A DNA stretch of 64,000 nucleotides from Pseudeuparius sepicola (GCA_963920635.1 OY987298.1:126179735-126243734); one strand, 5' to 3'. Numbered from the stretch's first letter, positions 11,205 through 23,851 are shown. Translations and numbers: made by a program. Notes: generated from the letters alone by a model not told the origin.

Positions 11205-12150
11205 GTTCTGCTGATAAGTCTGGTATTTTTACCAGTAGCGGAGCGTGGTAAATGCTATGAAATATCTAGAGCGCGCCCCGTATATCACTGTGTCCCAAGT
11301 GAGTATGTACCTACTTCTTTTTACAAGCTTTTATTTAACCTGCTAGTTACTATGTGGTTAAACCAGTTCGTCCCAATCGATTGAGCTGAAATTTTGCACA
11401 CCCCTTTGGTGCTGGTGACAATAAGTCTAAGTATACTCCGAAATGGCGGATTACATTTGTTTATACAATGTGTTTCCTGTTGTGGCACACCAGCCAGCTT
11501 AACGCATATGGACTTACTGACTGGCAGGATTCTGTATTTTTAGACTTAATTCGTTTATAGTGGGCTGGGTTTTGATATACTCGATTTAAAGTTCAAAAAA
11601 ATTCGTTATTTTCAGATGGCATAGAGAAAGGCACTGCGTATATTTTTGAATTAGATCTTTGCGCACCAACACGTTGAGTGGTCCTGTTGAGCATTCAACT
11701 GTTTTGAGGGGATTCCTTGGCACACTTGACTTGCCAGATGCCTTTAAAATTCCTATTTTGCTCAACTTACACAATCCGCAGAATAGAACTTTCTGTATAT
11801 TTTGTGTTTAAATTTGGTATGTGGGAGTTTTAGGGTGTCCTAATTAAAGCTGTGATGTCAGATTTTAAATAAAAAAATCTCTAAACGATTTTCGTAATTT
11901 TTTACTAGAAAAAAATTAGTAGTAGGCCGTGAAAATTGAGATAAAGACCTGAAATGTTGCAACAAAGTAACAGTTTTTGTGGACTGTCTCTAGAAAAAGC
12001 CCGGCTAAAATCGAATGAAAAATAAAAGTTTTACGGGGGTGTCTCCATTCCAAATTGGTCAGACTGTATATTTGTGGAATACGAAAACAATGATGCGCTA
12101 ATTCAATGCATATATTCTTGATTGAAGATGATCTTTTTGACAGTGTGTGA
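11205..12150. other. Unannotated stretch
   Basis: AT-rich sequence without a recognised gene. A small block at 11205-11340 is GC-richer and follows the candidate donor site. Confidence 0.35.
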
Positions 12151-12841
12151 CGGTGTCACAAGCACTGGCGGCGATAAGGCGCCCGCAGAGCCCACCGTGC
12201 GGGGGGGCCCCAGCTCCGGAAGGGGCCCCTAAAAACTTATCTATCCACTAATATTAATTTTTGCAAAATATTGACGCTATTAGTCTGAAAATCGGTGTCT
12301 ACCAAACGACTTAGAAGATTTTTATTTCAGGAAACAATTAGCAGTTGGTGAGGAAATTATTAAAATACCCCGAAAAACACGAAAAAAAAAAGCATATTTT
12401 TGTCAAATTTTGTGCGTTTATTTGAAGTGCCTTTAGTTTCTCTTTTAAACTTGTATAGAGGTAATTATTACGAAAAATATTCAATTCTATTGTTGAGTAC
12501 TTTTGTACACTCTGTTACTGCGAAATAAGGTTTGTGTCTTTTTGTATTAACCTATTATGTGCTATTTTTTTTATCTTCCCTGCATATCTTTTATCTTCCC
12601 TGCATTTTTGGCCGGTTTTGTGTTTGTAGCAGTTATCGTAAATTGAATTTAGTTAGATCAATTTTTCTGAAATTAATTTATACTTAAAATTCAACACTAG
12701 TAAAAGAGCTATTTTTTAATTCAAATTTTCGACTTAACTGTTCTTCCAAGTTACGGGCCATTTTGATTTTGATTAGGAGGTTTAGTATGCCGCCCGTCCC
12801 TGCGTCGGTAGCTCCGTTTTAGCTTAAAAATTATTATTATC

Positions 12842-13222
12842 TCGACTTAGCCAAAAGGCATTCGCACTCCCTCTACGGGGAACATTCACTCAGATCCCGG
12901 GCATCCCGGATACCAAAGGGATCTGGCTCGGACGAGACCCTTGCCATGTTATCGGGCCTTAGGTGACATTGATGTTGTTGGACGTTCCTGCACTCCCCAT
13001 GAATTTCCTGACAGTTCGGGCTGTCGCAAGTAGTACCGCTTTCTGCATGGACCTGTAAAGATTATCAGTTAGACCAAGCTCTTTGATGTTTCTCAGCAAA
13101 CTTTTTGGTATGACACCAGTTGTTGACACGATGATTGGAATCGTCTGGACGTTCTCCATTTCCCATTGCCTTCTAATTCGTTCTTCTAAGTCTCTGTACT
13201 TCGCGATCTTCTCGACTTGCTT
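12842..13222 (-). mobile_element. Dong-type retrotransposon, truncated copy 2
   Basis: This aligns without gaps to 266-646 (constant offset of 12576) with only a handful of substitutions. It includes the 3' UTR and the last ~88 codons of the polyprotein (12959-13222), from KQVEKIAKYRD to the stop, after the endonuclease active site. It is flanked by ATTATTAT at 12831-12841 and by (TTA)n at 13221-13247, the same target type as copy 1. It is 5'-truncated, as is usual for target-primed reverse transcription. Confidence 0.9.
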
Positions 13223-13247
13223 ATTATTATTATTATTATTATTATTA
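13221..13247 (+). repeat. (TTA)n tract at Dong copy 2 5' junction
   Basis: Nine TTA units directly join the truncated 5' end, in the reading frame as a run of Asn codons. Confidence 0.85.
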
Positions 13248-13605
13248 CTAGGACAAATAGCTGAATTGTCAATTTTTATACAACCAATACATAAATTGTG
13301 CGAAGTCACGTGATGTCTTTTACTAAGCACCAGACAGATTTTAGCAATGGTAAGATTTTATATTTAAGGGAGTTAGTTAGATAAGGGTATTTGTATTATT
13401 CGGAGTGGCGGAGTCCTTTTTATTATACTTATAATAAATATTTTTCTTTGAAAAATATTTTGTAATATAAATATCAAGATAAATAATATTTATCTATATT
13501 TATATATATTATATTATTATGTAATATTAAATCATGTCCCATTTGTAAAATAAAATGTGAGACATTAGATATGCCCAGTTTTTGTTAAGCTAAGCATAAG
13601 TCTCG

Positions 13606-14109
13606 CTATAATACAGAACATTTCCCAGGTAGGTAGAAAAACTTAAAATAAAATTTATATATCCCAGCTTTTTTCTTATTATAATTTAGCATCTTAGCCA
13701 AAATTTCGGTATTTCCATATTTTATTACCACATAATGTATGCATCCTGGAAAATTTGGCGGGGGGGGGGGGGGCGAATCCTTATCGCCGCCACTGGTCAC
13801 AAGGGCGATTTTAAATTGTTGAAAGGAGAGGGAATGGTTTGCCCACTTTGCGCGGCATTCGCTTTGTTGCACCTCTGTTTTGTTTGGTAGGTACTCGCCC
13901 AGGAAGCGCTCATAGGTGACGCGAGATTGATCGCTGCCGCTTGGGAGCATGCGTGTTTTCACTTTTAGCCGTCGCTGGTCGTTCTTTGTTCGTTTTCCGG
14001 AGGTCCTATGGTCTGAATGTTTTTCGAAGTTATTTCTCGTATTGTTTTGGTCTGATTGACAGATTAAGGTTATGATAGTCGTTTGACGCTGTTGACGTTG
14101 TGTTGACAT
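13606..14109 (-). CDS. Unrecognised ORF, chimeric with hAT end
   Basis: A 167-codon open frame on the minus strand. The first ~104 codons (14109 to about 13797) are outside the hAT element, and the rest, including a PPPPPP run made from the G-tract, is transposon sequence. The outer part is rich in Gln, Arg, Lys and Ser (for example LPSGSDQSRVTYERFLGEYL) in a locally GC-richer stretch. No domain is recognised. Without the insertion the frame would run on only ~19 codons into AT-rich DNA. It may be a chance ORF. Confidence 0.18.
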   Translation of the reverse strand: MSTQRQQRQTTIITLICQSDQNNTRNNFEKHSDHRTSGKRTKNDQRRLKVKTRMLPSGSDQSRVTYERFLGEYLPNKTEVQQSECRAKWANHSLSFQQFKIALVTSGGDKDSPPPPPPNFPGCIHYVVIKYGNTEILAKMLNYNKKKAGIYKFYFKFFYLPGKCSVL

Positions 14110-16860
14110 TCTGGCAGAATTGAATTGACACTATTTTGAACTTCAATATTGTTGACGCAGTTTTTGTTGATTTGTGGTGTCAACTATTTCCGTTTCCGGC
14201 GACGTGAGAGGGGAGTGACCGCGTGGGCGTTGCTGGTGGCTTGTAAGTGGAAGTGATTTTTAGAAATTCGCCATTTGGAATTGTTGGTGAACCTCACAAG
14301 GAGGGAGTTGAATCGCTAGATCCACTAAAGGAACACCCAACATTGAAGACATTTGGAATACTGGTAATTCTTGCAGTTTTGGTTCTTCGGGGTTCCGCCA
14401 GTTTGTGGGAGATAGATAGCCACCCACGACCTATAACTGTGCCGTTTTATTTTTCCATCAATCTCAGGGTCATTTGATCGGGTCATTTTGGAGATTTTGC
14501 ATAGTATCCACGAAAGTTAATTGGATTCGACCACGAAGTGGTTGATTGGTTGTTTTTTTTGAAGGAAAACCCTCAGGCCAGAGGTAAGTTTTCTTGGACG
14601 ACTTTGTGAGGTGTTTGACAAGACATTTTTGTTTCAGGGTTTTTTTGTGGACCAGTTTTTTTGTGTTGGACATGTGTTTGCTTAGGACCTGTGTTATCTT
14701 TTGGACACCAACACCTAAAGCCAGCTCAAGTTATTTTCTTTTGGAATCTGGAGTGTGGTCAACGAGAGCTGGGACCCACATGTAGGTATTTATCTTTTGG
14801 GAACATTGTATATTACCATCTGCCCATTCTGAAGTGTCATCTAAAATTACTGGAGGACATCGTGGTTTGGAAGACTCAACGACAGCTAAGTCTTGCTATT
14901 TTTTTACTTGTACTTTTTATTGTGCCCTAATTAGTATAGCTGAATTCAGTACGTGTACATTTGAGAGCGTACACTGTTGTCACACATTATTGCGTACATT
15001 ATTACTATTATCACGTTGTACTACTGTTATTGCGGACGTTGTGTTATTATATTTTGCGTACGTTGTGATTTGTAGAGTACGTCGTGTGAACCGTGCGTGT
15101 ACACGTTTGAGGATTTAAACCGACTTGTAAGAACCATATACTTATGTTTTAATAAGGCATGTAGCCTGCGTAACTTTAAATTTGTTTATTAAGTAAAAAT
15201 ATAGTAGGCAAGTGAAATGAATATAAACTGTTGTCGTAAACCACTTAGAATAAACAATGTGAATCTAGGAAGACCTAGCTTTTCTTGTTTTTGGCTTAGT
15301 ACGAGTATCGTAAAATCTGCTCAGGGGGGTAGCGAACATCTCTCGTAAGTCTTAGAGGTTTATTCCACACTATTTGTTTATTTATTTGGTATTTTTTTTT
15401 AAACGCCACAAGTGTTTGTCTTAAAATAAAAACTGTGTAGCTAATACGCCCCAACAAAGCTTTTTTTTTTAAAAGAGAAACCAAAATCGGATAACCTAAA
15501 GTGCCTTGAGAAGTTGACATAACCGCCATAGCAACCGCGTTACAATCCCCTCCATTTATCAGAATTAATCTCCCCGAACTTTACAAAAATGAATTTTAAT
15601 ACATGGTAAAATTTAATATCTCTCAAATTTATTCATGCTTCCCCATAATAAGGCACCTGTTAAAACCGGCTGGCGCCCCTATCAGTGGGGATCTCTACAA
15701 GGTGTAACAACTATATTTCGCGAGATGTAAATTAATTAGTGCATGTAATATTTTAATAACTCCTTAATATATTTTTTTCCTTTCAAAGTTTGCAGGATGA
15801 CAAACAAATTTCTGGGTTTATTGCTACAGCAAATATGTAGATGGTGGTTCAAATTACGGATCAACAATGATTTGAATCAATTCTTGGAAAAATTTACTAT
15901 AACGGTACAAGTAGTTAGGGTTGATCACTTTCGTACACATTTGGACAAAATTTGGCGAGATTATTTAATAGTCTTCCAAAAATTGTATAGTGATCACAGC
16001 AAACGCGAGAGCAAACGTTACTGATGGCACCTGCGTGTTTTTCGAAAACAATTTAAATATCTGATTTTACTGTTGCAGCATTATGAGGATGAGAATTATG
16101 TTTTATATTATTATATTATTACTGTTGCCTGTCTGAATCTTCTAAACTCAAAGGTCTAGAGCCTATCAGTGTTTCCCACAGTATATTTTGGAATATTCCC
16201 AGATTAACGTTTTATTAGAGCCAAACCTAATAGATCGGAAAATTAGGACGAACTAAAAGAGGGACTCTGTTGGATAGCTCAAAGCTCTGATGGACAATGC
16301 AAAGTAGGTAGATATGTCGGACCAAGGCACTTTTCGGTAAATCCTGTACTATTTTATAATGTGCAGTGGGTCGGTGAAAATGGAAAATTGCTGCCAAAGA
16401 CTCTAGTTACCTACTATTTGAATGATATATTCTTTGTATATTTTTTGTATTATACAGGTTGATTGTGGAGTTTATTTACAACCGTGTTATGACGTTTGTT
16501 TTTGTGGGAATATCCCTACTAGGATATTTTCATGAAATCACATTTTGGGTCATTCCAGTCCTCCAGTGACAAAACGAAGTAGGCCTTCAAGAGAACGAGG
16601 CAACTTCATAAGTCCCGCAGCGGCAGCTGACGGCTCTAGTAAACGTAACAGATTGAAAACTGGAGACCCATTTTGTTTAAGCCCCCAAAGGGCAACAAGA
16701 CTATTAAAATAAATAGCGGTGTAAATCATGGTCTAGAATTTAATTTTAACACCAAACAGGCACGGCCTCGAATTTCTCTTGGCTCTTGACATACCTTTCC
16801 ATTAAAAAAATGTCAGAAGTCAGCTGAACCATTATTATGAAAAATACTTGTAGGAATAGT
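14110..16860. other. Unannotated stretch
   Basis: No gene or paired repeat was recognised. At 14960-15110 the motif GCGTAC(A/G)TT and near variants recur several times. 14240-14400 is open in one frame but matches nothing known to me. Confidence 0.35.
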
Positions 16861-16990
16861 ATATTGCATTACGAGTCTGGAAATAAAGATTTTTTCGTGC
16901 GCGCGTGACAAATTCCCGTGTGAGGCGCAGCCGAACACGGTAAGTCATGCAAGCACGGAAAATCTATTTCTAGACGTGTAATGAACGATA

Positions 16991-17449
16991 TTTTTTTATT
17001 ATACTTCTTTGAAAACGGAAACTTAACACATTTTATCGGCATATTAAAATAAATTTAATTGACAAAAAATAAACAATGCAGACAATATAGTGTTTGGTAT
17101 GTATGATGCGTTTCCATGGTTACTCTCAAATTATTTCAAGGGTGCTTTCTTGTAAATTAGTTATTGTCAGATAAGGTGAATAAAACGTCAAAAATATTAC
17201 AGAAATGTATCTAAATATTGAAACATTTACGAATTAAAATACAAAATAGGTATATGTTAAATATCAGAGAGCATATAGAGTTTCTTAAATTTAGTTTACT
17301 TTGCTGTATATTTCTATTCCGTATATTCGGTATTTTTATTCAGCGTACGGAAAGTTTTTCCATGCGCTGTTTCCTTGCGCTAGCCCCCATCTTTCATTAT
17401 TGCTAAAACAGATGAAAATAAGGTGTTTTCAAAGAAGTATAATAAAAAA
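16991..17449. repeat. Inverted repeat with 25-bp arms
   Basis: TTATTATACTTCTTTGAAAAC at 16995-17015 is inverted at 17425-17445 (GTTTTCAAAGAAGTATAATA), enclosing about 410 bp of AT-rich DNA. This fits a small non-autonomous element, but no target duplication could be assigned. Confidence 0.5.
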
Positions 17450-18080
17450 GTTTTTTTGTTGGGTTGACAGAAACGATTTTTTCGTTTTGTGGACATCTAC
17501 TTATTAAGATCTGTGAAAATTTTACTTTGAGTTCTAAAAATGTAAAGGAAGAGCAATTATTAATGAGAAATAATGGAGAAAGATTAATACATGTATGGAA
17601 ACTACAAGTCTGAGTAGTGTTTCAAGAAAATGGTGGCCGGAATTTTTTCTGTATGCAAAGCAAGACAAGAAATTTGAAAGAGTTTTGTCTTTTTCTTGCA
17701 GCAAGAACAAGATAACAAGAAATTAATTTTCAAGTCTTGTGAAACACAACGTTGCCTTATTACCAAAATTGTAAAAAAACACCGGCAATAAAGTGGATGC
17801 TTCAATTTTTCAAGATGTGATACAAGGACACTAAAAGAAGTTGGTTAGAATTCAATTTTATAAGTTCATACCAAATATCAGGAACATGAAATTGAAACTT
17901 TCTATTTTTTCAATAAGAAATTAGTTATTTAATTAACTCATATAAAACGTAAACATTAAAACAAAAGTTAATCAATTTTAAACCTTACATAAGAGCTTTT
18001 TCAACAGAAATATAAATGCAAAGTACTTCTGCAGAAAATATTTTTATACGGGATTATTGAAATAAAATAATATATTATAC

Positions 18081-19246
18081 AGGGTGGACCCAGAAGGACT
18101 ATTATACAATATATGTAAAAGACAAAAAAAAATTCGAGTTGAAACTTGAGCTTCGGGGGATAAGCGTTGCTTGATTAGAAACTAATTTGCATCGTATTTT
18201 TATAATTTAAAAATCCATAAGGCCTTTACAGGGGCAATTTATTCATTTTCAGTTCAGGTATACTACCTTTTCCTTAAGAGATATCCAACAATTTTACTAG
18301 AAAAAGTTGTTCAAAATGCAAATGCAAGTCCCCGTACCAAATTCTAAAATAATCGGCGCACTTTGATTTTTCAAATTTTTCAATTTTTGCGGTAAATTGT
18401 ATCAGAAAATTATTTCAGAATGCAAATTTAATAATCCAGGATATTTATCCATTGTGCAAAAAAATAAATGCTGGCAAGCTGATTTTTTCAGGGTTGGTCG
18501 GGGACTGCCTCCTGAGTATCCAACCAAAAAATCACACTCGAACCCCTTCAGGGTTTTGTGCAATAGGGGTGGTTTCTTATTTATTTATTTTTTTAATTTT
18601 TTTCCAGCCTGTGCATAATAATAAGCTCTACAACTTTGCCTTATAAAACTTTTTTTAAAACTTTCATATCTCACCAGTTTTCAAACATTGAACGAACGAA
18701 GCATTCGTATTACATATTGCATTTTTAAAAAATGAAATGCGCTGTAACTGGTGAGATATGAAAGTTATAAAAAAGTTTTATAAGGCAAAGTTGTAGAGCT
18801 TATTATTATGCACAGGCTGGAAAAAGAATTTTCAATAAATAAATAACCCTGAAAAATTCAACTTGCCAGCATTTATTTTTTTGCGCCCCTTATAAGACGG
18901 ATCTAATTATCTTGGACTATAAGGCCCTGTTATAAATTTAAAACAATCGGCATACTAAATTTGACGAAAAATCAAAGTTTGCCGATTGTTTTAAAATTTG
19001 GTATGGGTACTTAGATGTGCATTCTCGACAACTTTTTTTAATAAAATTTTTCGATATCTCTTAAGGAAAATGTAGTTTACCTGAACTGAAAAATGAATAA
19101 ATTGCCCCCTGCTTGATTTTTAAAATATAAAAATATGGTGCAAATTAGTTTCTAATCAAGCAAGGATGATTTCCCAAAGGTCGAGTTTCAACTCGAATTT
19201 TTTTTGTCTTTTACAGCTATCATATAGTCGATCTGCATCCACCCTG
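18081..19246. mobile_element. Mariner-type foldback element, 1166 bp
   Basis: TA borders CAGGGTGGA...TCCACCCTG. Nearly the whole element is a palindrome: AAAATTCGAGTTGAAACT, AACTAATTTGC and CAGTTCAGGTA blocks return inverted. The centre is also palindromic (CTGTGCATAATAATAAGCTC at 18609 versus its inverse near 18790-18820). It has no coding sequence and resembles a large MITE. Confidence 0.8.
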
Positions 19247-19249
19247 TAG

Positions 19250-21060
19250 ATTGTAGATTATTGTATATAAAATAGATTGGTTAAAACTTTACTCAAGTTA
19301 AAAGGAACTTTCACTCTGACCTGATTACTTTAAAGTGTCTAAATAGAGTAATAATTTTAATCAAAATTTAAAATTTAAAATTTAATTTAAAAATTTTAAT
19401 TTTCGTTGCACAACAACTACAGAGATAGAGAGATAACCACCCACGGACTTAATAATTTCAAACCAAAACATGCCAAAATGTTATTTTGCTTGCTTTTTTA
19501 TACAACATTGGCGTTTTTTTTAACATTAAACCACAATGAGCGGCGATCGTTTGAAAAACGCTATGCACAGGTCATCAAGGTTATTAAGCTTAGGTGCACA
19601 TAGGGTTTATTCTTTTTTTGAAACCTTAATAAATATTTTGTCAGTGGACCGGAAATGACAGTCAGGTACCTACTCCTATGCAGGCTCCATCCCGGTCGCA
19701 CGTTAATCCCAAAGGCAGGGTCCTTTCTGAAGTTTTTTTTTATTCAGAGGTTCTCCGTAGTAAATTGCCGAAAGGGAAATATAACTATTTAATTAAATAG
19801 TGTGGTGTATAAATCTTGGCCATCGCACAATTTAATTCAACACGGGGCGGCTCGGTTATTTCTGGTGAAAGGGTTGGCAAAAAAGCGGGTCGGGATTTAT
19901 GTGGCGTGTCGCCGGGCCGCGGAATATAAATAATATAGTCATTTGGCAGGACGGGCATTTTTGAGGTGCGTAATAAAGTTTTCTTTGCCGGGCCTCGCCG
20001 CCCCTGATAAATAACATAACCCGGATTAGCCGCGCTACGGGTACTAATTTCCATGTTAAATCTGCGCGTTTCGTGCTATATAAAATTTAATTTGCATTCG
20101 CGGAAATAACTTTCCTCGCCTCCAGAGGTAAAGCGTCTACTCTACCCTTTTGTGTGGAAAATTGCGGTGGAAATGAATTTAAAGAGAGACCGTCGCAATA
20201 GGCGTGTTTTTATTACAATATATCAAAATTATCGTTGTGTCTAAAATTTCCAAACAAGCTTCTAGTTTTCTCCGAAGCGGGGCAATCTCATGCTTTGTTT
20301 TCGTGTAGCTTTTCCTGAAATCTGCCTAATAGCACAGTAGCGTATATTACATTTCTGTGTATGGAACTGAATTAAGTAAATTTTTCTTCTCATTGCCCCA
20401 TATTCAGAAAAATTTTCCAGATTTCAGAAAATGCACGAATTTAACATAGCGACCAATTTTCTGTTATATACGCTCAATAATTCTCAATCATGGCGCTTCT
20501 TGAAACCCAAAAATATATAAATTTACATAAATATAAATGCTCGTTATTTTTAAATTCGCCCGATTGCATCTTCTGCTTTTAGCATCCCTTTTTACTAATA
20601 ATGTCAAAAATGCTGTTTACTATCAGTTTGCTATAACAACAAGAACTATTTCGTCACGAGAAATTAAATATTATAGGTAAACGTTCGCACCCCCCCCCCC
20701 CTTTTTGTCCCTTTTGCATGAAGCGATTTCCCCGAAAGGGTATTAGCAAAGTCTAGAAATAGTCTCTGGAAGCTGGTATTAGTCCTTGTGCCATAAGAAT
20801 GATATTTTTTTATTCAGTTTATGTCAATATTATCATAACATTAACAATAATATAATGAAACAAAAACATTAAAACTTTACCAAAATATAAAAAAAATTGA
20901 AAAATTAAACTTAAAACGAGAAAATATAATCATAAATTTAACAACTGCAGAAATGCATCTCCATCATCATCTGTACAGTCGCAAGAAAAGTCACTTGTGT
21001 CAATAATTATTTGGTCTATTTCAAGGTCAATTCTGGAGTCCGATTCCCAATATTCATTTT
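19250..21060. other. Unannotated stretch
   Basis: A GC-richer block lies at 19820-20050, and a run of 13 C at 20690-20702. No gene was recognised. Confidence 0.35.
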
Positions 21061-21530
21061 CAAGACATAAATTGTAGATAATCTATTCCAATTTTTCATG
21101 TTGTTTGTGATTTTTGAGATATGACATAAACTTGTGTTTTTTTAAAAATGTAAATCATAGTTGTCCGTGGCCTTATAAAATCGGCCATTTTTTGAGCTTT
21201 CCAAAGATATAATACTCGGCATAGTTTTTATAAAAAATAAAAGAGCTATGGATAATTTTCTGTTTTTTTTTTTAATTTTCACATAGTCGGCCATGAGCCA
21301 TGGAATGTTTTCACAATTACGTTCTATTTTATAATTAGATATACTTTAAACTTTATAATATTTTGTATTTAGCTGGTAACAAAATGTAACAAAATAAAAC
21401 AAAAATTAAAAAACTCAAATTCAAATTACTATTATTTTAAAATAAAAAAGGTGTTCAAACAATCCACCATTATTATTTATGCAAATATTGCATCTTTTTA
21501 AAGCTGAATAAAGCTCATACCTACTTTATT

Positions 21531-21685
21531 TTGTACTGTTCCCCACAAAAAGAAATCCAAAACAGACAAATCGGGGGATCGGGGCTGCCAGAAAATAGGT
21601 CTATTTCTCCCTATCCAACTATTTGGAGAGAGCTGATCTAGGTAATTTGTTACGGGCAAATAATTATGTGGTGGAGCTCCATCAT
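21531..21685 (-). pseudogene. Mariner-like transposase remnant (catalytic C-terminal part)
   Basis: On the minus strand one frame reads DGAPPHNYLPVTNYLDQL, then PNSWIGRNRPIFWQPRSPDL, then SVLDFFLWGTVQNKV without a stop. This is the second and third catalytic Asp region of a mariner/Tc1-type DDD transposase of the sort found in many insects with an N-terminal DUF4817-like helix-turn-helix. I count 41 residues between the Asp of DGAPPH and that of VLD. The rest of the gene is gone. The equivalent part at 8105-8215 is more decayed. Confidence 0.78.
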
Positions 21686-22013
21686 GATAATTTTTGTTTT
21701 ATGTTGTTGCATTTTGTCACCAGCTAAAAATAAAATATTTGAAAGTTTGAAGTATGTCTTATTATACAATAGAACGTAATTATGAAAATATTCCATGGTT
21801 GACTATGTGAAAATTAAAAACAAATCAGAAAATTAGCCATAGCTATTTTATTTTTTATAATAGCTATGCCGAGTATTATATTTTTGGAAATCTCAAAAAT
21901 GGCCGGTTTGATAAGGCCACAGCCAACTATATTTACATTTAAAAAAACAAAATTTTATGTCATATCTCAAAAATCACAAACAACATAAAAAATGGATAAG
22001 ATTATCTTATTAA

Positions 22014-22401
22014 GGGGGCATTATCACACATAGTGCCAACCCAAGTGTGTTTTTGGTGTTTGTTTTTAAAATTACTAGGTCTTTCAAAAAACCAATGCTC
22101 AACTCAAATTCTACATTACATTGCGCATAATTGGACAAAAAATCAGCCAAATCTGCGATGTTTCGTTTGCGAAAACAATATACCTGAAATGTATTTTCTT
22201 CTTCTTCTCTAATAAAAAATTACCAGAACCTTTAGGTATATTTTTTTTCCAAACGAGCCATCAGATTTGGCTGATTTTTTGTCCAAATATGCAGTATTTG
22301 AGTTGGGCATTGGTTTTGTGAAAAACATAATGATTTTCAAAATAAACACAAAAAACTCACTTGGGTTGGTAGTATTTAATGCCATGTGTGTTTATGCCAC
22401 C
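22014..22401. mobile_element. piggyBac-like MITE, 388 bp, TTAA target
   Basis: TTAA is duplicated at 22010-22013 and 22402-22405, and removal restores the sequence ATCTTATTAAGCCCAAAATT seen in the sister mariner copy at 8457. Arms are inverted for most of the length (GGACAAAAAATCAGCCAAAT, CCAACCCAAGTG and ACCAATGC(C/T)CAACTCAAA recur). Ends are GGGGGCATTA and, inverted, GGTGGCATAA. The empty-site comparison makes the boundaries secure. Confidence 0.88.
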
Positions 22402-22802
22402 TTAAGCCCAAAATTATCTAAAATTTTTGTCTCTACAGTTGTTCTGTATAATCAGAAATAACGGAGCTACGGAGATCTGATGAAATAGCAAAAAATCACT
22501 CTTCAAAATATCTAGTGAGCCATGAACTTTTTTAAAAATCCAAAAGGGGCATTAGATTGAGCATTCGAAACTACAATTCTTTCCCCATTTAACCTTTGTT
22601 CTAGCTCTGGTAGTTTCCGAGATCCCCATAGTGGGCATCGAAAAAACTCACCCTGTATATGGTTGAGGTCACACATTATAGGGCGGTAGTCGCACTGGTT
22701 TGTGCCCTTTCTCCCTTATAAGATGGCCCACTACATATCTTTTTCTTGATACTTGTTTTGTTTTACAAGAGATAATAGTTGTGGCTATACTATGTGGGTA
22801 GG

Positions 22803-22838
22803 CCACAGAAAACAGCAAGCATGCTGTTTTTCTGTGGT
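22803..22838. repeat. Compact hairpin
   Basis: CCACAGAAAACAGCA and TGCTGTTTTTCTGTGG form a near-perfect stem with a 4-base loop, differing by one T. Confidence 0.55.
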
Positions 22839-23251
22839 TAGGAAAATCTTAATCAATTCCCGAAAAAATATCAAGAATATATGCCCTGTGGTTTATACAG
22901 GGGAGGTACTTCGGAAAACCCAATTTCGTATAACTTTGGCCCCATTTGGTGAGTATAACTTAGAGTCTATAGAAATGATGTACATATAGGGCTATTTTAA
23001 AAAAATATCCAAAATGTAGAGCTTTTCAAGCACCTACAATAGGACGAATTTTTTTAAGTTTGCCAATCTTCCGAAAAATAAGGAAGTTTCGACTCAAAGT
23101 GAAACACGCTGTAGAGAGCTGTATTTGGTGAAAGAAAATTAGGGACCGCTGTCAACTTTTACTATGGGTTTAAAATTGTGGAATCAACAGTGGATATTGT
23201 ATTGAATTTTAATAATTATGTAACTAGATAATTTGATTATCAATAAATGGG

Positions 23252-23851
23252 ACAAAGCGGCACCTTCGCAATGATAAAGGCCTGCCAGCTGGCGACGCGA
23301 AACGTCACTAGGTCATCACAGGGAGGTAGCTTTTTGTAGTTGTTTACGTTTAATTGTCTGGCGATTTTCTTGTATTACATAGCGAGAGTTGTAAACAGCT
23401 TATTACGTATGGGTGGAAAAGTTGTGCACGAGCCGCGCAGCGGCGAGTGCTGTAATTCCACGAGTATGTAATAAGCTGACCACTCGAGTTTTGTACTATA
23501 ATTTTTCTTCGACGCAAGAAAAACTATTATAATAGATAAACTATACTTCTGATTATCTGACAGGCAACAATTAGTATGTTGGTTGGTTGCTATGGTGGCT
23601 AACAAGGCACACGTGATAATTGTGTTTTAATTAAGAACAGATATGTAATTTTTTTATTATGTCAGTCATTACGTGTCAGTCATTACGTGTCAGTGTTCGT
23701 AACAATGGACTTTCTTATAACTTATAACCTAAACCGTTTCGGACTTATTTAAATCATGCCGTGGACGTGTTCCGTTCCCAACTGTAAGGGAAATTACAAA
23801 GGCGGTCCTATTAAAGTGTCGGTTTTTTCCTCCCTAAAGACCCCATTTTAA
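23252..23851 (+). repeat. THAP-element 5' region, copy at 23 kb
   Basis: GCGGCACC..TCGCAATGATAAAGGCC at 23257 and the following ~100 bp recur at 53323, in the same orientation, and both lead to the same THAP reading frame. Here about 340 bp are inserted between the shared upstream block and the frame, including a strong hairpin at 23394-23479 (CAGCTTATTACGTA / TATGTAATAAGCTG). The shared unit therefore behaves as one dispersed family, probably a DNA transposon or retrocopied gene carrying its own promoter region. Confidence 0.6.
23756..23851 (+). pseudogene. THAP zinc-finger N-terminus 2
   Basis: The frame from ATG 23756 gives MPWTCSVPNCKGNYKGGPIK then VSVFSSLKTPF and a stop. C-X4-C, Asn-Tyr and the VSVFSFPKD-like segment are the first half of a THAP domain, one of the classic N-terminal DNA-binding modules of P-element and Phantom-type transposases and of THAP host proteins. 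Compared with the copy at 53.5 kb, FPKDP has become LKTPF after an indel, and the frame ends before Trp and the C-X2-H ligands. It is a broken copy. Confidence 0.65.

Larger units (their letters stand above)
12163..13795. mobile_element. hAT-like element with 8-bp target duplication, containing Dong copy 2
   Basis: GTCACAAG is duplicated at 12155-12162 and 13796-13803. The ends are CACTGGCGGCGATAAGG on the left and, inverted on the right, CAGTGGCGGCGATAAGG. The CAGTGGCGGC terminus plus the 8-bp duplication identify a hAT superfamily element. Subterminal runs of G/C lie inside both ends. No transposase is visible, so it is non-autonomous. A truncated Dong retrotransposon and its (TTA)n tract occupy 12830-13250, so the hAT inserted first. 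Excision in silico joins two parts of an older host sequence. Confidence 0.85.
21068..22655. mobile_element. Mariner-family element, copy 2, left-truncated
   Basis: The right end (ATCGAAAAAACTCACCCTG followed by TA at 22656) and internal blocks match the element at 7597-8659. The left end stops at GTAGATAATCT, so the outer ~270 bp of that arm is missing. It keeps a better transposase remnant (21531-21685) and carries a TTAA-flanked insertion at 22014-22401. The arms remain inverted to each other (blocks at 21090-21330 versus 21770-22000). Confidence 0.8.
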
